Assembly: GCA_005888395.1 (NCBI GenBank)
Contig: VAXF01000032.1
Coordinates: 1-11,891 of the forward strand
DNA: 11,891 nucleotides
From: Actinomycetota bacterium
GTDB taxonomy: Bacteria; Actinomycetota; Acidimicrobiia; Acidimicrobiales; AC-25
Direction: 5' to 3'
The first letter of the stretch is position 1. Every line of letters begins with the position of its first letter. Under the pieces are notes generated by a model. That model was not told the origin of the DNA. It did not search any database and saw only the letters and a list, made by a program, of their open reading frames with translations. This document shows, piece by piece, positions 1-7,352 of this stretch. The translations under genes and the position numbers were made by a program.

Positions 1-124
1 GACCGCGAGCCGAGGTATCGGTGACCCATGGGTCGACGCGGTGCTCGGGGCACTCGAGCGCGACCGAGCGCGCGACGGTGTCGACCGACGGGACACCCTC
101 GACGTCCGGTGTGCCCGCGGCGAG

Positions 125-355
125 ATGTTCCATGTCAGTGCGTCCGGCAACCGCGCTTCCATCCAGAACCATGGTCTCGACTGGCGTCGCATGAGCCGGC
201 ACCCCGGAGTCGCAGGTTCTCGGTCTCCTGAGCTGGACGCGGTGTTTCTCTGCGAGTCACTCGACGAGACAATCTTCTTCACTGAAATGGCGCGTGTGCC
301 GTCCGACGTCTGGGCCGTCGATCGCCGGCGAGTCGGCCGTGCGCATCGCGGGTGA
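125..355 (+). pseudogene. Truncated small hypothetical protein (76 aa), probably a gene remnant
   Basis: This short frame begins with ATG at 125, after a purine-rich GGCGAG stretch that could serve as a weak ribosome site. The first 66 residues read like a real protein: FHVSASGNRASIQNHGLDW near the start, then GVAGS, then VFLC, then DVWAVD at 61-66. I recall this pattern from small uncharacterised bacterial proteins in which the segment follows the order HVSSSxNRxSI, HGLDW, GIAGS, VDVWAVD and then runs on for roughly 25 more residues. Here the text after DVWAVD turns into arginine-rich sequence (RRRVGRAHRG) and stops, so the C-terminus seems lost or replaced. The frame is also open upstream to the window edge with a GTG at 41, so a longer N-terminus is possible. 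No function is known to me. The recall of the family is from memory, not from a search. Confidence 0.4.
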
Positions 356-437
356 CGAGGCGTCGCACTGGTCGCGTGCCGGCACCGTGTTGCTGCGCGG
401 CCGGTCGGCGCCGACGACGGTCTACGCGCCCAGTTGA
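321..437 (+). pseudogene. Possible C-terminal remnant of a class III adenylate/guanylate cyclase domain
   Basis: In the frame ending with TGA at 435-437 the last 38 residues read IAGESAVRIAGDEASHW, then SRAGTVLLRGRSAPTTVYAPS. The final part resembles the usual end of bacterial class III nucleotide cyclase domains, where a strand of the form G-x-x-x-L-(K/R)-G-(R/V)-x-x-P-x-x-V-(Y/F) closes the fold. The same frame is interrupted by TGA at 192-194, and the residues between 195 and 320 look nothing like the rest of a cyclase. No metal-binding or base-recognition segment is present, so it cannot be active. It overlaps the end of the preceding truncated frame in a different register, which suggests two unrelated gene ends joined by deletion. 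It could also be a chance reading of GC-rich DNA. Confidence 0.3.
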
Positions 438-488
438 TCTGAGCGAGGTCGAGGGACTGGTCGAATCCCGGTATCTCGCCCTCACGGT
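438..488. other. Short non-coding spacer with a nested stem-loop beyond the aldolase stop
   Basis: GCGAG at 443-447 can pair with CTCGC at 475-479, and inside it GGGA at 453-456 pairs with TCCC at 466-469 around a 9-nt loop. On the minus strand this lies directly 3' of the threonine aldolase stop codon and could help terminate that transcript, but there is no U-tract, so it is not a standard intrinsic terminator. The stretch GGTCGAATCCCGG at 459-471 also resembles a tRNA T-loop region. A full tRNA cannot be built here: there is no matching 5' T-stem strand and no cloverleaf upstream. Confidence 0.3.
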
Positions 489-1499
489 TTACGGGGCAGA
501 TGCCAGCGCTTTGGCGGCGCGCTCGATGCCGTCGTCGTCGACGTCGTGGTGCGTCACGAGTCGCATGACGCCGGGCGCGAGCGTGCCCCCGAGCACGCCC
601 TCGGCCCGTAGGTGGTCGAGGACCGCATCCGGGCGGGAATGCCGCCAGATGACGATGTTGGTCTGGACGCGCACGGGATCGCAGCCGGCGTCGGGCCAGC
701 GGTCGGCGACGGCCTCGGCCAGCCGGTGGGCGCGGGCGTGGTCCTCGGCGAGCCGCTCGACCATCGTGCGCAGCGCCACGAGCCCCGCGGCGGCGATGAC
801 ACCGGCCTGACGCATGCCGCCGCCGAGGCGCTGGCGCTCGGCCCGTGCGTCCGCCATGAGGTCGGCCGGGCCGGCGAGGAGAGAGCCGACGGGCGCGCAC
901 AGGCCCTTCGACAGACAGCACATGACCGTGGTCGCCGGGGCCGCGTATGCGGCGGCGTCGACGCCCGTCGCGACCTCGGCGTGGAAGAGCCGGGCGCCGT
1001 CGAGATGCACCGGCAGCCCGCACGCGGCGACGGCCGGCAGTGCGTCCGGCGGCCAGGGCACCCCCCCGGCCGGCATGTGCGTGTTCTCGACGCACACGAG
1101 GCTCGGCTGCGGGTGGTGGTGGCGGGCGGCATCGAGCGCCCAGCGCACGTCGTCGACCGAGATCGTGCCGTCGTCGTCGTCGACGGTCTGGAACTGGATC
1201 CCGGCGTTGCGGCCAGCGGCGCCGTTCTCGTAGATCACCACGTGCTGCCTGCGTCCCGCGATGACGCTCGTGGCCGGCCGGGTGAGCAACCGCAGCGCGA
1301 GCTGGTTCCCCATCGTGCCCGACGGCACGAACAGGGCCGCAGCCTTGCCGACGCGTTGGGCGAACGCGTCCTGCAGCGCGTTGACGGTCGGGTCCTCGCC
1401 GTAGACGTCGTCGCCCACGTCGGCCTCGGCCATCGCCCGTCGCATCTCGGGCGTCGGGCGGGTGACCGTGTCGGATCGCAGGTCGACGAATCCGCCCAT
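489..1499 (-). CDS. ltaE: Low-specificity L-threonine aldolase (PLP-dependent)
   Basis: Predicted cytoplasmic fold-type I PLP enzyme of 336 aa that cleaves L-threonine or allo-threonine to glycine and acetaldehyde. Seen in sequence: the N-terminal VDLRSDTVTRPTPEMR signature (5-20), the DDVYGEDPTVN segment (30-40), PSGTMGNQLAL (59-69) for phosphate binding, an active-site region His at 86, VENTH (137-141), the PLP-ring aspartate in HLDGARLF (165-172), and the Schiff-base lysine K198 in CLSKGLCAPVGSLL, followed by GGGMRQAG (227-233). Length and motif order match E. coli LtaE closely. The ATG at 1499 puts DLRSDTVT six residues from the start, as is typical. No Shine-Dalgarno sequence is visible, so translation may be leaderless or weakly initiated. 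It is divergent from the phosphatase gene with virtually no spacer. The frame is open far upstream, but that extension is antisense to the phosphatase and is not credible. Confidence 0.95.
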   Translation of the reverse strand: MGGFVDLRSDTVTRPTPEMRRAMAEADVGDDVYGEDPTVNALQDAFAQRVGKAAALFVPSGTMGNQLALRLLTRPATSVIAGRRQHVVIYENGAAGRNAGIQFQTVDDDDGTISVDDVRWALDAARHHHPQPSLVCVENTHMPAGGVPWPPDALPAVAACGLPVHLDGARLFHAEVATGVDAAAYAAPATTVMCCLSKGLCAPVGSLLAGPADLMADARAERQRLGGGMRQAGVIAAAGLVALRTMVERLAEDHARAHRLAEAVADRWPDAGCDPVRVQTNIVIWRHSRPDAVLDHLRAEGVLGGTLAPGVMRLVTHHDVDDDGIERAAKALASAP

Positions 1500-1517
1500 G
1501 CATCTAGGTTTGCACGG

Positions 1518-2279
1518 ATCGAGGAGCTGCTCGACATCGCCGTCGACCTCGCAGAGCGAGCGGGCGCGCTCCTGCGCGAGCGCGCCCACACGGCGCGGCG
1601 CCTGGTCGAGACCAAGTCGTCGCTCACCGACATGGTCACCGAGGTCGACCGCGAGGCGGAGGCGTTGATCGTGGACGGCCTGCGCGAAGCCCGTCCCGAC
1701 GACACGGTGATCGGCGAGGAGGGAAGCCGCCACATCGGTACGTCCGCTGTCACGTGGGTGATCGACCCGCTCGACGGGACCACGAACTACCTCTACGGCT
1801 TCCCGTCGTTCGCCGTCTCGATCGCCGCCGAGGTCGACGGCCGAGCGGCGATCGGCGTCGTACACGACGCCGTCCACCGGGAGACGTTCACCGCGTCCGC
1901 CGGCGGCGGCGCTCACCGTGACGGTGCCGCCATTGCACCGTCCGGGTGCAGGGGGCTGCCGACCGCGCTCGTTGCTACCGGCTTCTCCTACGAGCCCGCC
2001 GAACGGGAGCGCCAGGCGCGTGTCCTCACCGCCGTGCTTCCGCGGGTCCGTGACATCCGCCGGGCGGGCGCGGCTGCCCTCGACCTCTGCTGGGTGGCGT
2101 GCGGCCGCCTCGACGCGTTCTACGAACGAGGGCTGCAGCCGTGGGACATGGCGGCCGGCGCGTTGATCGTCTCCGAGGCCGGAGGCGCGGTCACGACCGG
2201 CGACCGCTGGGTGCTGGCCAGCACGTCCGCGCTCCACGAGCCCATGCGGCGACTCCTCGCCGGGGCGGGCGAAACCTAG
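1518..2279 (+). CDS. suhB: Inositol-1-monophosphatase family protein (start codon uncertain)
   Basis: Mg2+-dependent phosphatase of the IMPase/FIG superfamily, about 253 aa, likely acting on inositol phosphate or a related sugar phosphate or histidinol phosphate; the substrate cannot be fixed from sequence. Counting from 1518: KSSLTDMVTEVD (33-44), the metal-binding GEEG (66-69), motif A DPLDGTTN (83-90), GFSY (155-158), and motif B WDMAAGALIVSEAGG (209-223) with the catalytic-site Asp210. All expected ligands are present. The start is a problem. The N-terminal helix IEELLDIAVDLAERAGALL clearly belongs to the protein, yet no in-frame ATG, GTG or TTG occurs near it. The closest ATG (1498) is one frame off, and the first in-frame ATG (1632) would remove conserved residues. 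I give the ATC at 1518 as a nominal start. The stop TAG overlaps the stop of the convergent dehydrogenase. Confidence 0.9.
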   Translation: MEELLDIAVDLAERAGALLRERAHTARRLVETKSSLTDMVTEVDREAEALIVDGLREARPDDTVIGEEGSRHIGTSAVTWVIDPLDGTTNYLYGFPSFAVSIAAEVDGRAAIGVVHDAVHRETFTASAGGGAHRDGAAIAPSGCRGLPTALVATGFSYEPAERERQARVLTAVLPRVRDIRRAGAAALDLCWVACGRLDAFYERGLQPWDMAAGALIVSEAGGAVTTGDRWVLASTSALHEPMRRLLAGAGET

Positions 2280-3094
2280 AGGCCCAACGTGATGCGGCTG
2301 ACGAAGTCCTTCACCGGCTGCGGGGCGAGGCGGTTGGCGACCGCGAGCGCCTGGGCGTCCGTGCCCACGAGGTAGCGGGCGCGGGGCACGCGCGTCGTCA
2401 TGGCGTGGCCGATCACCCGGGCGACACGCGCGGGGTGGCCCATGAACAACTGGGCGGCGCGCGTCAGCCACAGTGTGCGCCGGTAAGCAGGCTCGTACCG
2501 CGAACCGGCGTGGCTCTCGACGTCGCGCTCGAGCTCCTCCCAGATGCCCGTCTTGAAGCCGCCGGGCTCGACGAGGATCACCTTGACGCCCGAGGACGCA
2601 ACCTCCATCCGCATGGCGTCGGTGAGGGCCTCCAGCGCGTGCTTCGAGGCCTGGTACCAGCCGGTGAGCGGAGTCGTGAGGCGTCCGTAGATCGACGAGA
2701 CGTTGACAATGCGCCCCCCGCCATGGGCCCGCATCGCGGGCAACGCGAGCCGGGTGAGCCGGGCGGGCGCGATCACCATGGTCTCGAGCTGTCCACGGGC
2801 CTCGTCGTCGGAGACGTCCTCGACGGCCGCTGTGCCCGCGTAGCCGGCATTGTTGACGAGGCCCTGGAGCTCCAGCCCCGAGAGCACCCGCTCACATGCG
2901 TCGGCGTCGGTGACGTCGAGCAGCACCGTCTCCACCTCGACGCCGCGCTCGGCCGCGGCCTTGGCCACGACCTCGGCCTTGGCCTCCGACCGCACGCTCC
3001 CAATGGACCGAAAGCCGCGCCGCGCCAGCTCGAGCACCGTCTCGAGGCCGATGCCCGAGTTCGCGCCTGTGGTGAGAACGGTTCCCGAAGCCAT
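2276..3094 (-). CDS. Short-chain dehydrogenase/reductase (classical SDR, probably NADP-preferring)
   Basis: A 272-aa Rossmann-fold oxidoreductase. Seen: the cofactor loop TGANSGIG (9-16), NNAG (81-84), the catalytic serine S134 in NVSSIYG, and the Y147-x3-K151 pair in WYQASKHAL, spaced 13 residues after S134 as expected. EPGGFKTGIWEE (176-187) is the substrate-side loop. An arginine at position 35, at the end of the second strand (GSVRS), favours NADP(H) over NAD(H); this follows from known SDR rules and is inference here. The substrate is unknown. It starts with ATG only 3 nt after the phosphofructokinase stop codon, with no Shine-Dalgarno of its own, so it is probably translated by coupling as the second gene of a two-gene operon. 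Its stop codon interleaves with the phosphatase stop in CTAG at 2276-2279. Confidence 0.9.
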   Translation of the reverse strand: MASGTVLTTGANSGIGLETVLELARRGFRSIGSVRSEAKAEVVAKAAAERGVEVETVLLDVTDADACERVLSGLELQGLVNNAGYAGTAAVEDVSDDEARGQLETMVIAPARLTRLALPAMRAHGGGRIVNVSSIYGRLTTPLTGWYQASKHALEALTDAMRMEVASSGVKVILVEPGGFKTGIWEELERDVESHAGSRYEPAYRRTLWLTRAAQLFMGHPARVARVIGHAMTTRVPRARYLVGTDAQALAVANRLAPQPVKDFVSRITLGL

Positions 3095-3097
3095 CGG

Positions 3098-4129
<1,032 letters not shown>

Positions 4130-4181
4130 CCGCAGAACCTCCCCGTCAACCGGGCCGCCCCGTCAGCCGATCACCCTATCG
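4130..4181. promoter_or_regulatory. 52-nt divergent spacer between the PFK operon and the rlpA-like/glpK pair
   Basis: This is the only intergenic stretch between divergent genes here that is long enough to hold promoters for both directions. On the minus strand TAGGGT (complement of ACCCTA at 4173-4178) fits the loose actinobacterial -10 pattern TAnnnT. No convincing -35, operator or inverted repeat was found. The assignment rests mainly on position. Confidence 0.35.
4138..4144 (-). promoter_or_regulatory. Strong Shine-Dalgarno for the phosphofructokinase gene
   Basis: On the minus strand the sequence reads GGGGAGG, then 8 nt, then the ATG at 4129. It is the only clear consensus ribosome site in front of a gene in this window and fixes the PFK start. 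Confidence 0.75.
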
Positions 4182-5147
4182 ATGCGGTCACTACCCGCGT
4201 TCGTTGTCGCGCTCGCCACCACGCCGGCGCTCCTCCTCGGAAGCGCGCCCGCGGCCCATGGGCAGGCGAGCAACGACCTGCGCGCCCGGCGGGCCGCGCT
4301 CCTCGCCCGCATCGCCGACCTCAACGACCGGTCCGAGCAGGCGGAGGCGACCGTCGTGCGTTCCCAGCTCGGTGCGCAGACGGCGCGCCACCGTCTGTTC
4401 GAAGCTCGCCAGGTTGCCGGACAGCGCGCGATCGTGGCGTACGTCGAGGGGGTGAACCGCACGTTCGCCGCACTGTCCGCGACCACCCTCGAGCTCGAGC
4501 TGGCCTTCCGCGACGACCGTCGCGTCGTCGCCGGACTGCACGCCGCCAAGCAGGTGGCCGAGCAGGGCCGGGCCAACGCCGAGCAGGCGCGAGACGTGGC
4601 GCGGGCCGCGGAAGGAGATCTCGAGAAGGCGCGCGGCGCGCTCGAGGCCACGATCGCACGCGAGGAGCAGGTCCGCCTCGACGCGGAGGCGCGTCTCGCC
4701 GTCACGGCCCGGCGCAGTGCACTCGCCCGCGCAGCCCGCTCCGCCGCGCACGAGAGCCCGGCCGTTGGACGGCATCGCCGAGCCACCGAGGCCCAGGGGG
4801 CGCTCATGGCGCGGTACCCGTTCGGCCCCGTCGCCGCGCTGCCGGCGGGCCTGGTGGCAACGGGGCAGCACGTGGTCGGGACCGCCTCCTGGTATGGCCC
4901 GGGCTTCGACGGGCAGGCCACGGCGAGCGGCGCCGTCTACGACCAGGAGGGCTGGACGTGCGCCAGCCGCGACCTTCCCTTCGGGACCATGCTCCTGGTC
5001 GGCCACGCCGGCCGGCAGGTCCTGCTCCTCGTGAACGACCGCGGGCCCTACGTGGCCGACCGGGTCCTCGACCTGAGCCACGCGGCGGCCCAGGCTCTCG
5101 GCGTGCATCTCGGCCCGGTCGACGCGCAGATCGTCGTCGCCGGTTAG
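4182..5147 (+). CDS. Secreted coiled-coil protein with C-terminal RlpA-like double-psi beta-barrel
   Basis: A 321-aa exported protein. The ATG at 4182 gives a typical Sec signal peptide: MRSLP, a hydrophobic run to about residue 22, then a likely cleavage near AAHG-Q (25-28). Residues 31-185 are charged, rich in Ala, Glu, Arg and Gln, and continuous in helix-forming character, so probably coiled coil. From about 230 to the end is an RlpA-type double-psi beta-barrel: GTASWYGPGFDGQATASG (233-250), CASRDLPFGTML (260-271), and VNDRGPYVADRVLDLSHAAA (284-303), with the conserved Asp286. Known RlpA proteins are cell-wall lytic transglycosylases or peptidoglycan-binding septal proteins, so a role in cell-wall remodelling is inferred. 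The layout copies PcsB/RipA-type hydrolases (coiled coil, then catalytic domain) but with a different enzyme domain. No clear Shine-Dalgarno is seen. Glycerol kinase follows 23 nt downstream. Confidence 0.85.
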   Translation: MRSLPAFVVALATTPALLLGSAPAAHGQASNDLRARRAALLARIADLNDRSEQAEATVVRSQLGAQTARHRLFEARQVAGQRAIVAYVEGVNRTFAALSATTLELELAFRDDRRVVAGLHAAKQVAEQGRANAEQARDVARAAEGDLEKARGALEATIAREEQVRLDAEARLAVTARRSALARAARSAAHESPAVGRHRRATEAQGALMARYPFGPVAALPAGLVATGQHVVGTASWYGPGFDGQATASGAVYDQEGWTCASRDLPFGTMLLVGHAGRQVLLLVNDRGPYVADRVLDLSHAAAQALGVHLGPVDAQIVVAG

Positions 5148-5170
5148 CCGTCACGTAGCCTGCCGCGCTC

Positions 5171-6628
5171 GTGGGCGTGGTGATCGCGATCGACGCGGGA
5201 ACGACCGGCGTGCGCGCCTTCGCGGTCGACGAGAGCGGGTCGCCGTGTGGCTGGTCGTACCGCGAGTTCACCCAGTACTTCCCGCGGCCGGGATGGGTCG
5301 AGCACGATCCGACCGAGATCTGGGACGCGGTGGAGGCGTCGCTCGGCGAGCTGCGCGCATCGCTCGACCAGCCGGTCGCAGCGATCGGCATCACCGACCA
5401 GCGCGAGACCACAGTGGTGTGGAACCGGCGAACAGGCGCGCCGCTGCACCGAGCGATCGTGTGGCAGGACCGCCGCACCGCCGACCGCTGCCGGGAGCTC
5501 GAAGCCGCCGGTCACCTCCCGTTCGTTCGCGAGCGCACGGGCCTCGTCCTCGACCCGTACTTCAGCGCTACCAAGCTCGAGTGGCTCCTGGGCGAGGGTG
5601 GCGTCGAGCGGTCGCCCGACCTGGCGTTCGGCACCGTCGACTCGTGGGTGCTCTGGAAGCTCACCGGCGGCGCCGTCCACGCCACCGACCCGTCCAACGC
5701 CGCCCGCACGCTCCTCTACGACATCCGCTCGCGCCGATGGTCGGACGAGCTCGCTGACCTCTTCGGCGTGCCCGCGTCGTGCCTGGCCGACGTGTCGGCA
5801 TCGAGCGGACGCTTCGGCACGACCGCCGAGGGCATCCCCGTCAGCGGCATCGCCGGCGACCAGCAGGCCGCCCTGTTCGGCCAGGCGTGCTTCTCCCCCG
5901 GCGACACCAAGAACACCTACGGCACAGGGTCGTTCGTGCTGATGAACGTGGGCCCCGAGTGCCCGGCACCTGTCGAGGGCCTGCTGACCACCCTCGGCTG
6001 GGAGCTCGCCGACGGAGCGGTGACGTACGCGCTCGAGGGCGCCGTGTTCGTGACCGGTGCGGCCGTGCAGTGGCTCCGCGACGGGCTGGGCATGATCGCC
6101 GACGCCGCCGACGTCGAGGCGTTGGCGGCGTCGATCGACGACAGCGAGGGCGTCTACCTCGTGCCCGCCTTCACCGGGCTCGGCAGCCCGTGGTGGGACC
6201 CTTACGCGCGCGGGGTCGTGGTGGGGCTCTCGCGAGGAACCGGCCGTGCCCACCTGGCGCGCGCCGCCCTCGAGGCGATGGCCTACCAGACGCGCGACGT
6301 GGTGGAGGCCATGGGCGCGGCGTCCGGTCGCCGCGTCACGACCCTGCGCGCCGACGGCGGCGCGTCGATCGACGACCTTCTCCTCCAGCTCCAGGCCGAC
6401 CAGCTCCAGGTGCCGGTCGTGCGTCCGGTCGTGCAGGAGACGACGGCGCTCGGGGCCGCCTATCTTGCCGGCCTCGCCGAGGGCGTGTGGGGCTCCCTCG
6501 ACGACCTGGCGTCGCAGTGGAAGCTCGACGCCGAGTTCGCACCACACATGGCGCCCGCCGTCGCCGACGCGCGCCACGCCGGCTGGCGGCGCGCCGTCGA
6601 GCGCGCGCGCGGGTGGGCGTCGGACTAG
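5171..6628 (+). CDS. glpK: Glycerol kinase (FGGY family)
   Basis: A 485-aa cytoplasmic kinase making sn-glycerol 3-phosphate from glycerol and ATP. Seen: the phosphate loop DAGTTGVRA (8-16), GWVEHDPTEIW (41-51), DQRETTVVW (76-84) with Arg78 and Glu79 for glycerol binding, Tyr130 in DPYFSATK, Asp230-Gln231 in GIAGDQQAALFGQ (226-238), NTYGTGSF (248-255), the MAYQTRDVVEAM helix (370-381) and RADGGAS (393-399). All glycerol-contact residues of the E. coli enzyme have counterparts, so the substrate call is firmer than for most FGGY proteins. GTG at 5171 is chosen, with GTG at 5177 and 5180 as alternatives. No transporter (GlpF) or G3P dehydrogenase gene lies beside it. It converges on the PlsC-type gene, which uses its downstream product class, with 11 nt between the stops. 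Confidence 0.95.
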   Translation: MGVVIAIDAGTTGVRAFAVDESGSPCGWSYREFTQYFPRPGWVEHDPTEIWDAVEASLGELRASLDQPVAAIGITDQRETTVVWNRRTGAPLHRAIVWQDRRTADRCRELEAAGHLPFVRERTGLVLDPYFSATKLEWLLGEGGVERSPDLAFGTVDSWVLWKLTGGAVHATDPSNAARTLLYDIRSRRWSDELADLFGVPASCLADVSASSGRFGTTAEGIPVSGIAGDQQAALFGQACFSPGDTKNTYGTGSFVLMNVGPECPAPVEGLLTTLGWELADGAVTYALEGAVFVTGAAVQWLRDGLGMIADAADVEALAASIDDSEGVYLVPAFTGLGSPWWDPYARGVVVGLSRGTGRAHLARAALEAMAYQTRDVVEAMGAASGRRVTTLRADGGASIDDLLLQLQADQLQVPVVRPVVQETTALGAAYLAGLAEGVWGSLDDLASQWKLDAEFAPHMAPAVADARHAGWRRAVERARGWASD

Positions 6629-6639
6629 TCAGAACGCGG

Positions 6640-7344
6640 TCAGGCGGCGGCGACCGGCGCGACGTGGGCCACGCGTGCCGGCTCGACGTCCTCCACCGTC
6701 CCCTTGCGGGCCGCGTACCTCTCGACGTACTTCTGTTCCGACAGCTCGCGCAGCTCGAACATGACCTCGTCGGTGAAGCGGCGCAGCACCAACGGGTCGC
6801 CGGCCAGGCCCTCACCCTCGAGACGCATCGGACGGCCGATGCGGATCGTGATGGGCATGAACAGGCGGGGCATCACCTGGCCGATGGGCTGTGCCTCACG
6901 GGTGCCGATCATCGCCACCGGCAGCACCGGCGCACCGCTGTCGAGCGCGAGACGGGCGACGCCCGTATGGCCCTTGTAGAGGCGGCCGTCGGGCGAGCGG
7001 GTGCCCTCCGGGTAGATCCCGAACAGGCCTCCGTGAGCGAGCACCTCCCGCGCCGACGCCAGCGCCCGCTCCGACGCCGACCCTCCCTCCCGCTTGATCG
7101 GGATCTGCCCGACGGCCCGAAAGAACCACGCCGTCTTGGGATCTTCGAAATACTCGGCCTTGGCCACGAACGTGACGCGCCGGCGAAGCACCATGGGCAG
7201 GAAGATCGAGTCGCAGAACGACACGTGGTTGCTGGCGAGGATCGCGGGACCATCGGCCGATAGCTGGTCGAGCCCCTCGACGCGCACGCGGAAGAAGAAC
7301 CGCAGGACGGGCGTCAGGACCGCCTTCAGGATCCAGTAGGCCAC
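6640..7344 (-). CDS. 1-acyl-sn-glycerol-3-phosphate acyltransferase family protein (PlsC-like)
   Basis: A 234-aa membrane-associated acyltransferase that likely acylates lysophosphatidic acid or a related lysolipid in phospholipid synthesis. Seen: a hydrophobic N-terminus (3-19), the catalytic NHVSFCD box (39-45, the H-x4-D motif), the KREGG segment near 84-88, FGIYPEGTRSPDGRL (108-122) with the EGTR substrate box, and VLPVAMIG (140-147). The order and spacing fit the PlsC/AGPAT family. The exact acceptor cannot be told from sequence. The C-terminal tail is Ala/Val-rich and not conserved in character. The start is GTG at 7344, 8 nt after the dehydrogenase stop, making it the last gene of the minus-strand operon. 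Confidence 0.9.
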   Translation of the reverse strand: MAYWILKAVLTPVLRFFFRVRVEGLDQLSADGPAILASNHVSFCDSIFLPMVLRRRVTFVAKAEYFEDPKTAWFFRAVGQIPIKREGGSASERALASAREVLAHGGLFGIYPEGTRSPDGRLYKGHTGVARLALDSGAPVLPVAMIGTREAQPIGQVMPRLFMPITIRIGRPMRLEGEGLAGDPLVLRRFTDEVMFELRELSEQKYVERYAARKGTVEDVEPARVAHVAPVAAA

Positions 7345-7352
7345 CGCTGTCG

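Noticed and set aside
2..171. Minus-strand reading beginning MVLDGSAVAGRTDM
   Set aside because: It is low in arginine and looked protein-like at first, but it lies opposite the HVSASGNRASI frame, shows no motif and has no supporting start context.
440..490. A complete tRNA gene
   Set aside because: Only a T-loop-like stretch is present; the 5' T-stem, anticodon arm, D arm and a matching acceptor strand are missing.
612..1517. N-terminal extension of the phosphatase frame back to 612
   Set aside because: It is antisense to the aldolase and has no resemblance to phosphatase sequence; it stays open only because of base composition.
1500..2471. N-terminal extension of the aldolase reading frame
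   Set aside because: The extension is antisense to the phosphatase and precedes the normal aldolase start (VDLRSDTVT five residues after ATG).
5144..6577. Minus-strand frame of 477 residues opposite glycerol kinase
   Set aside because: Glycerol kinase on the plus strand has all its active-site motifs; the antisense frame has none.
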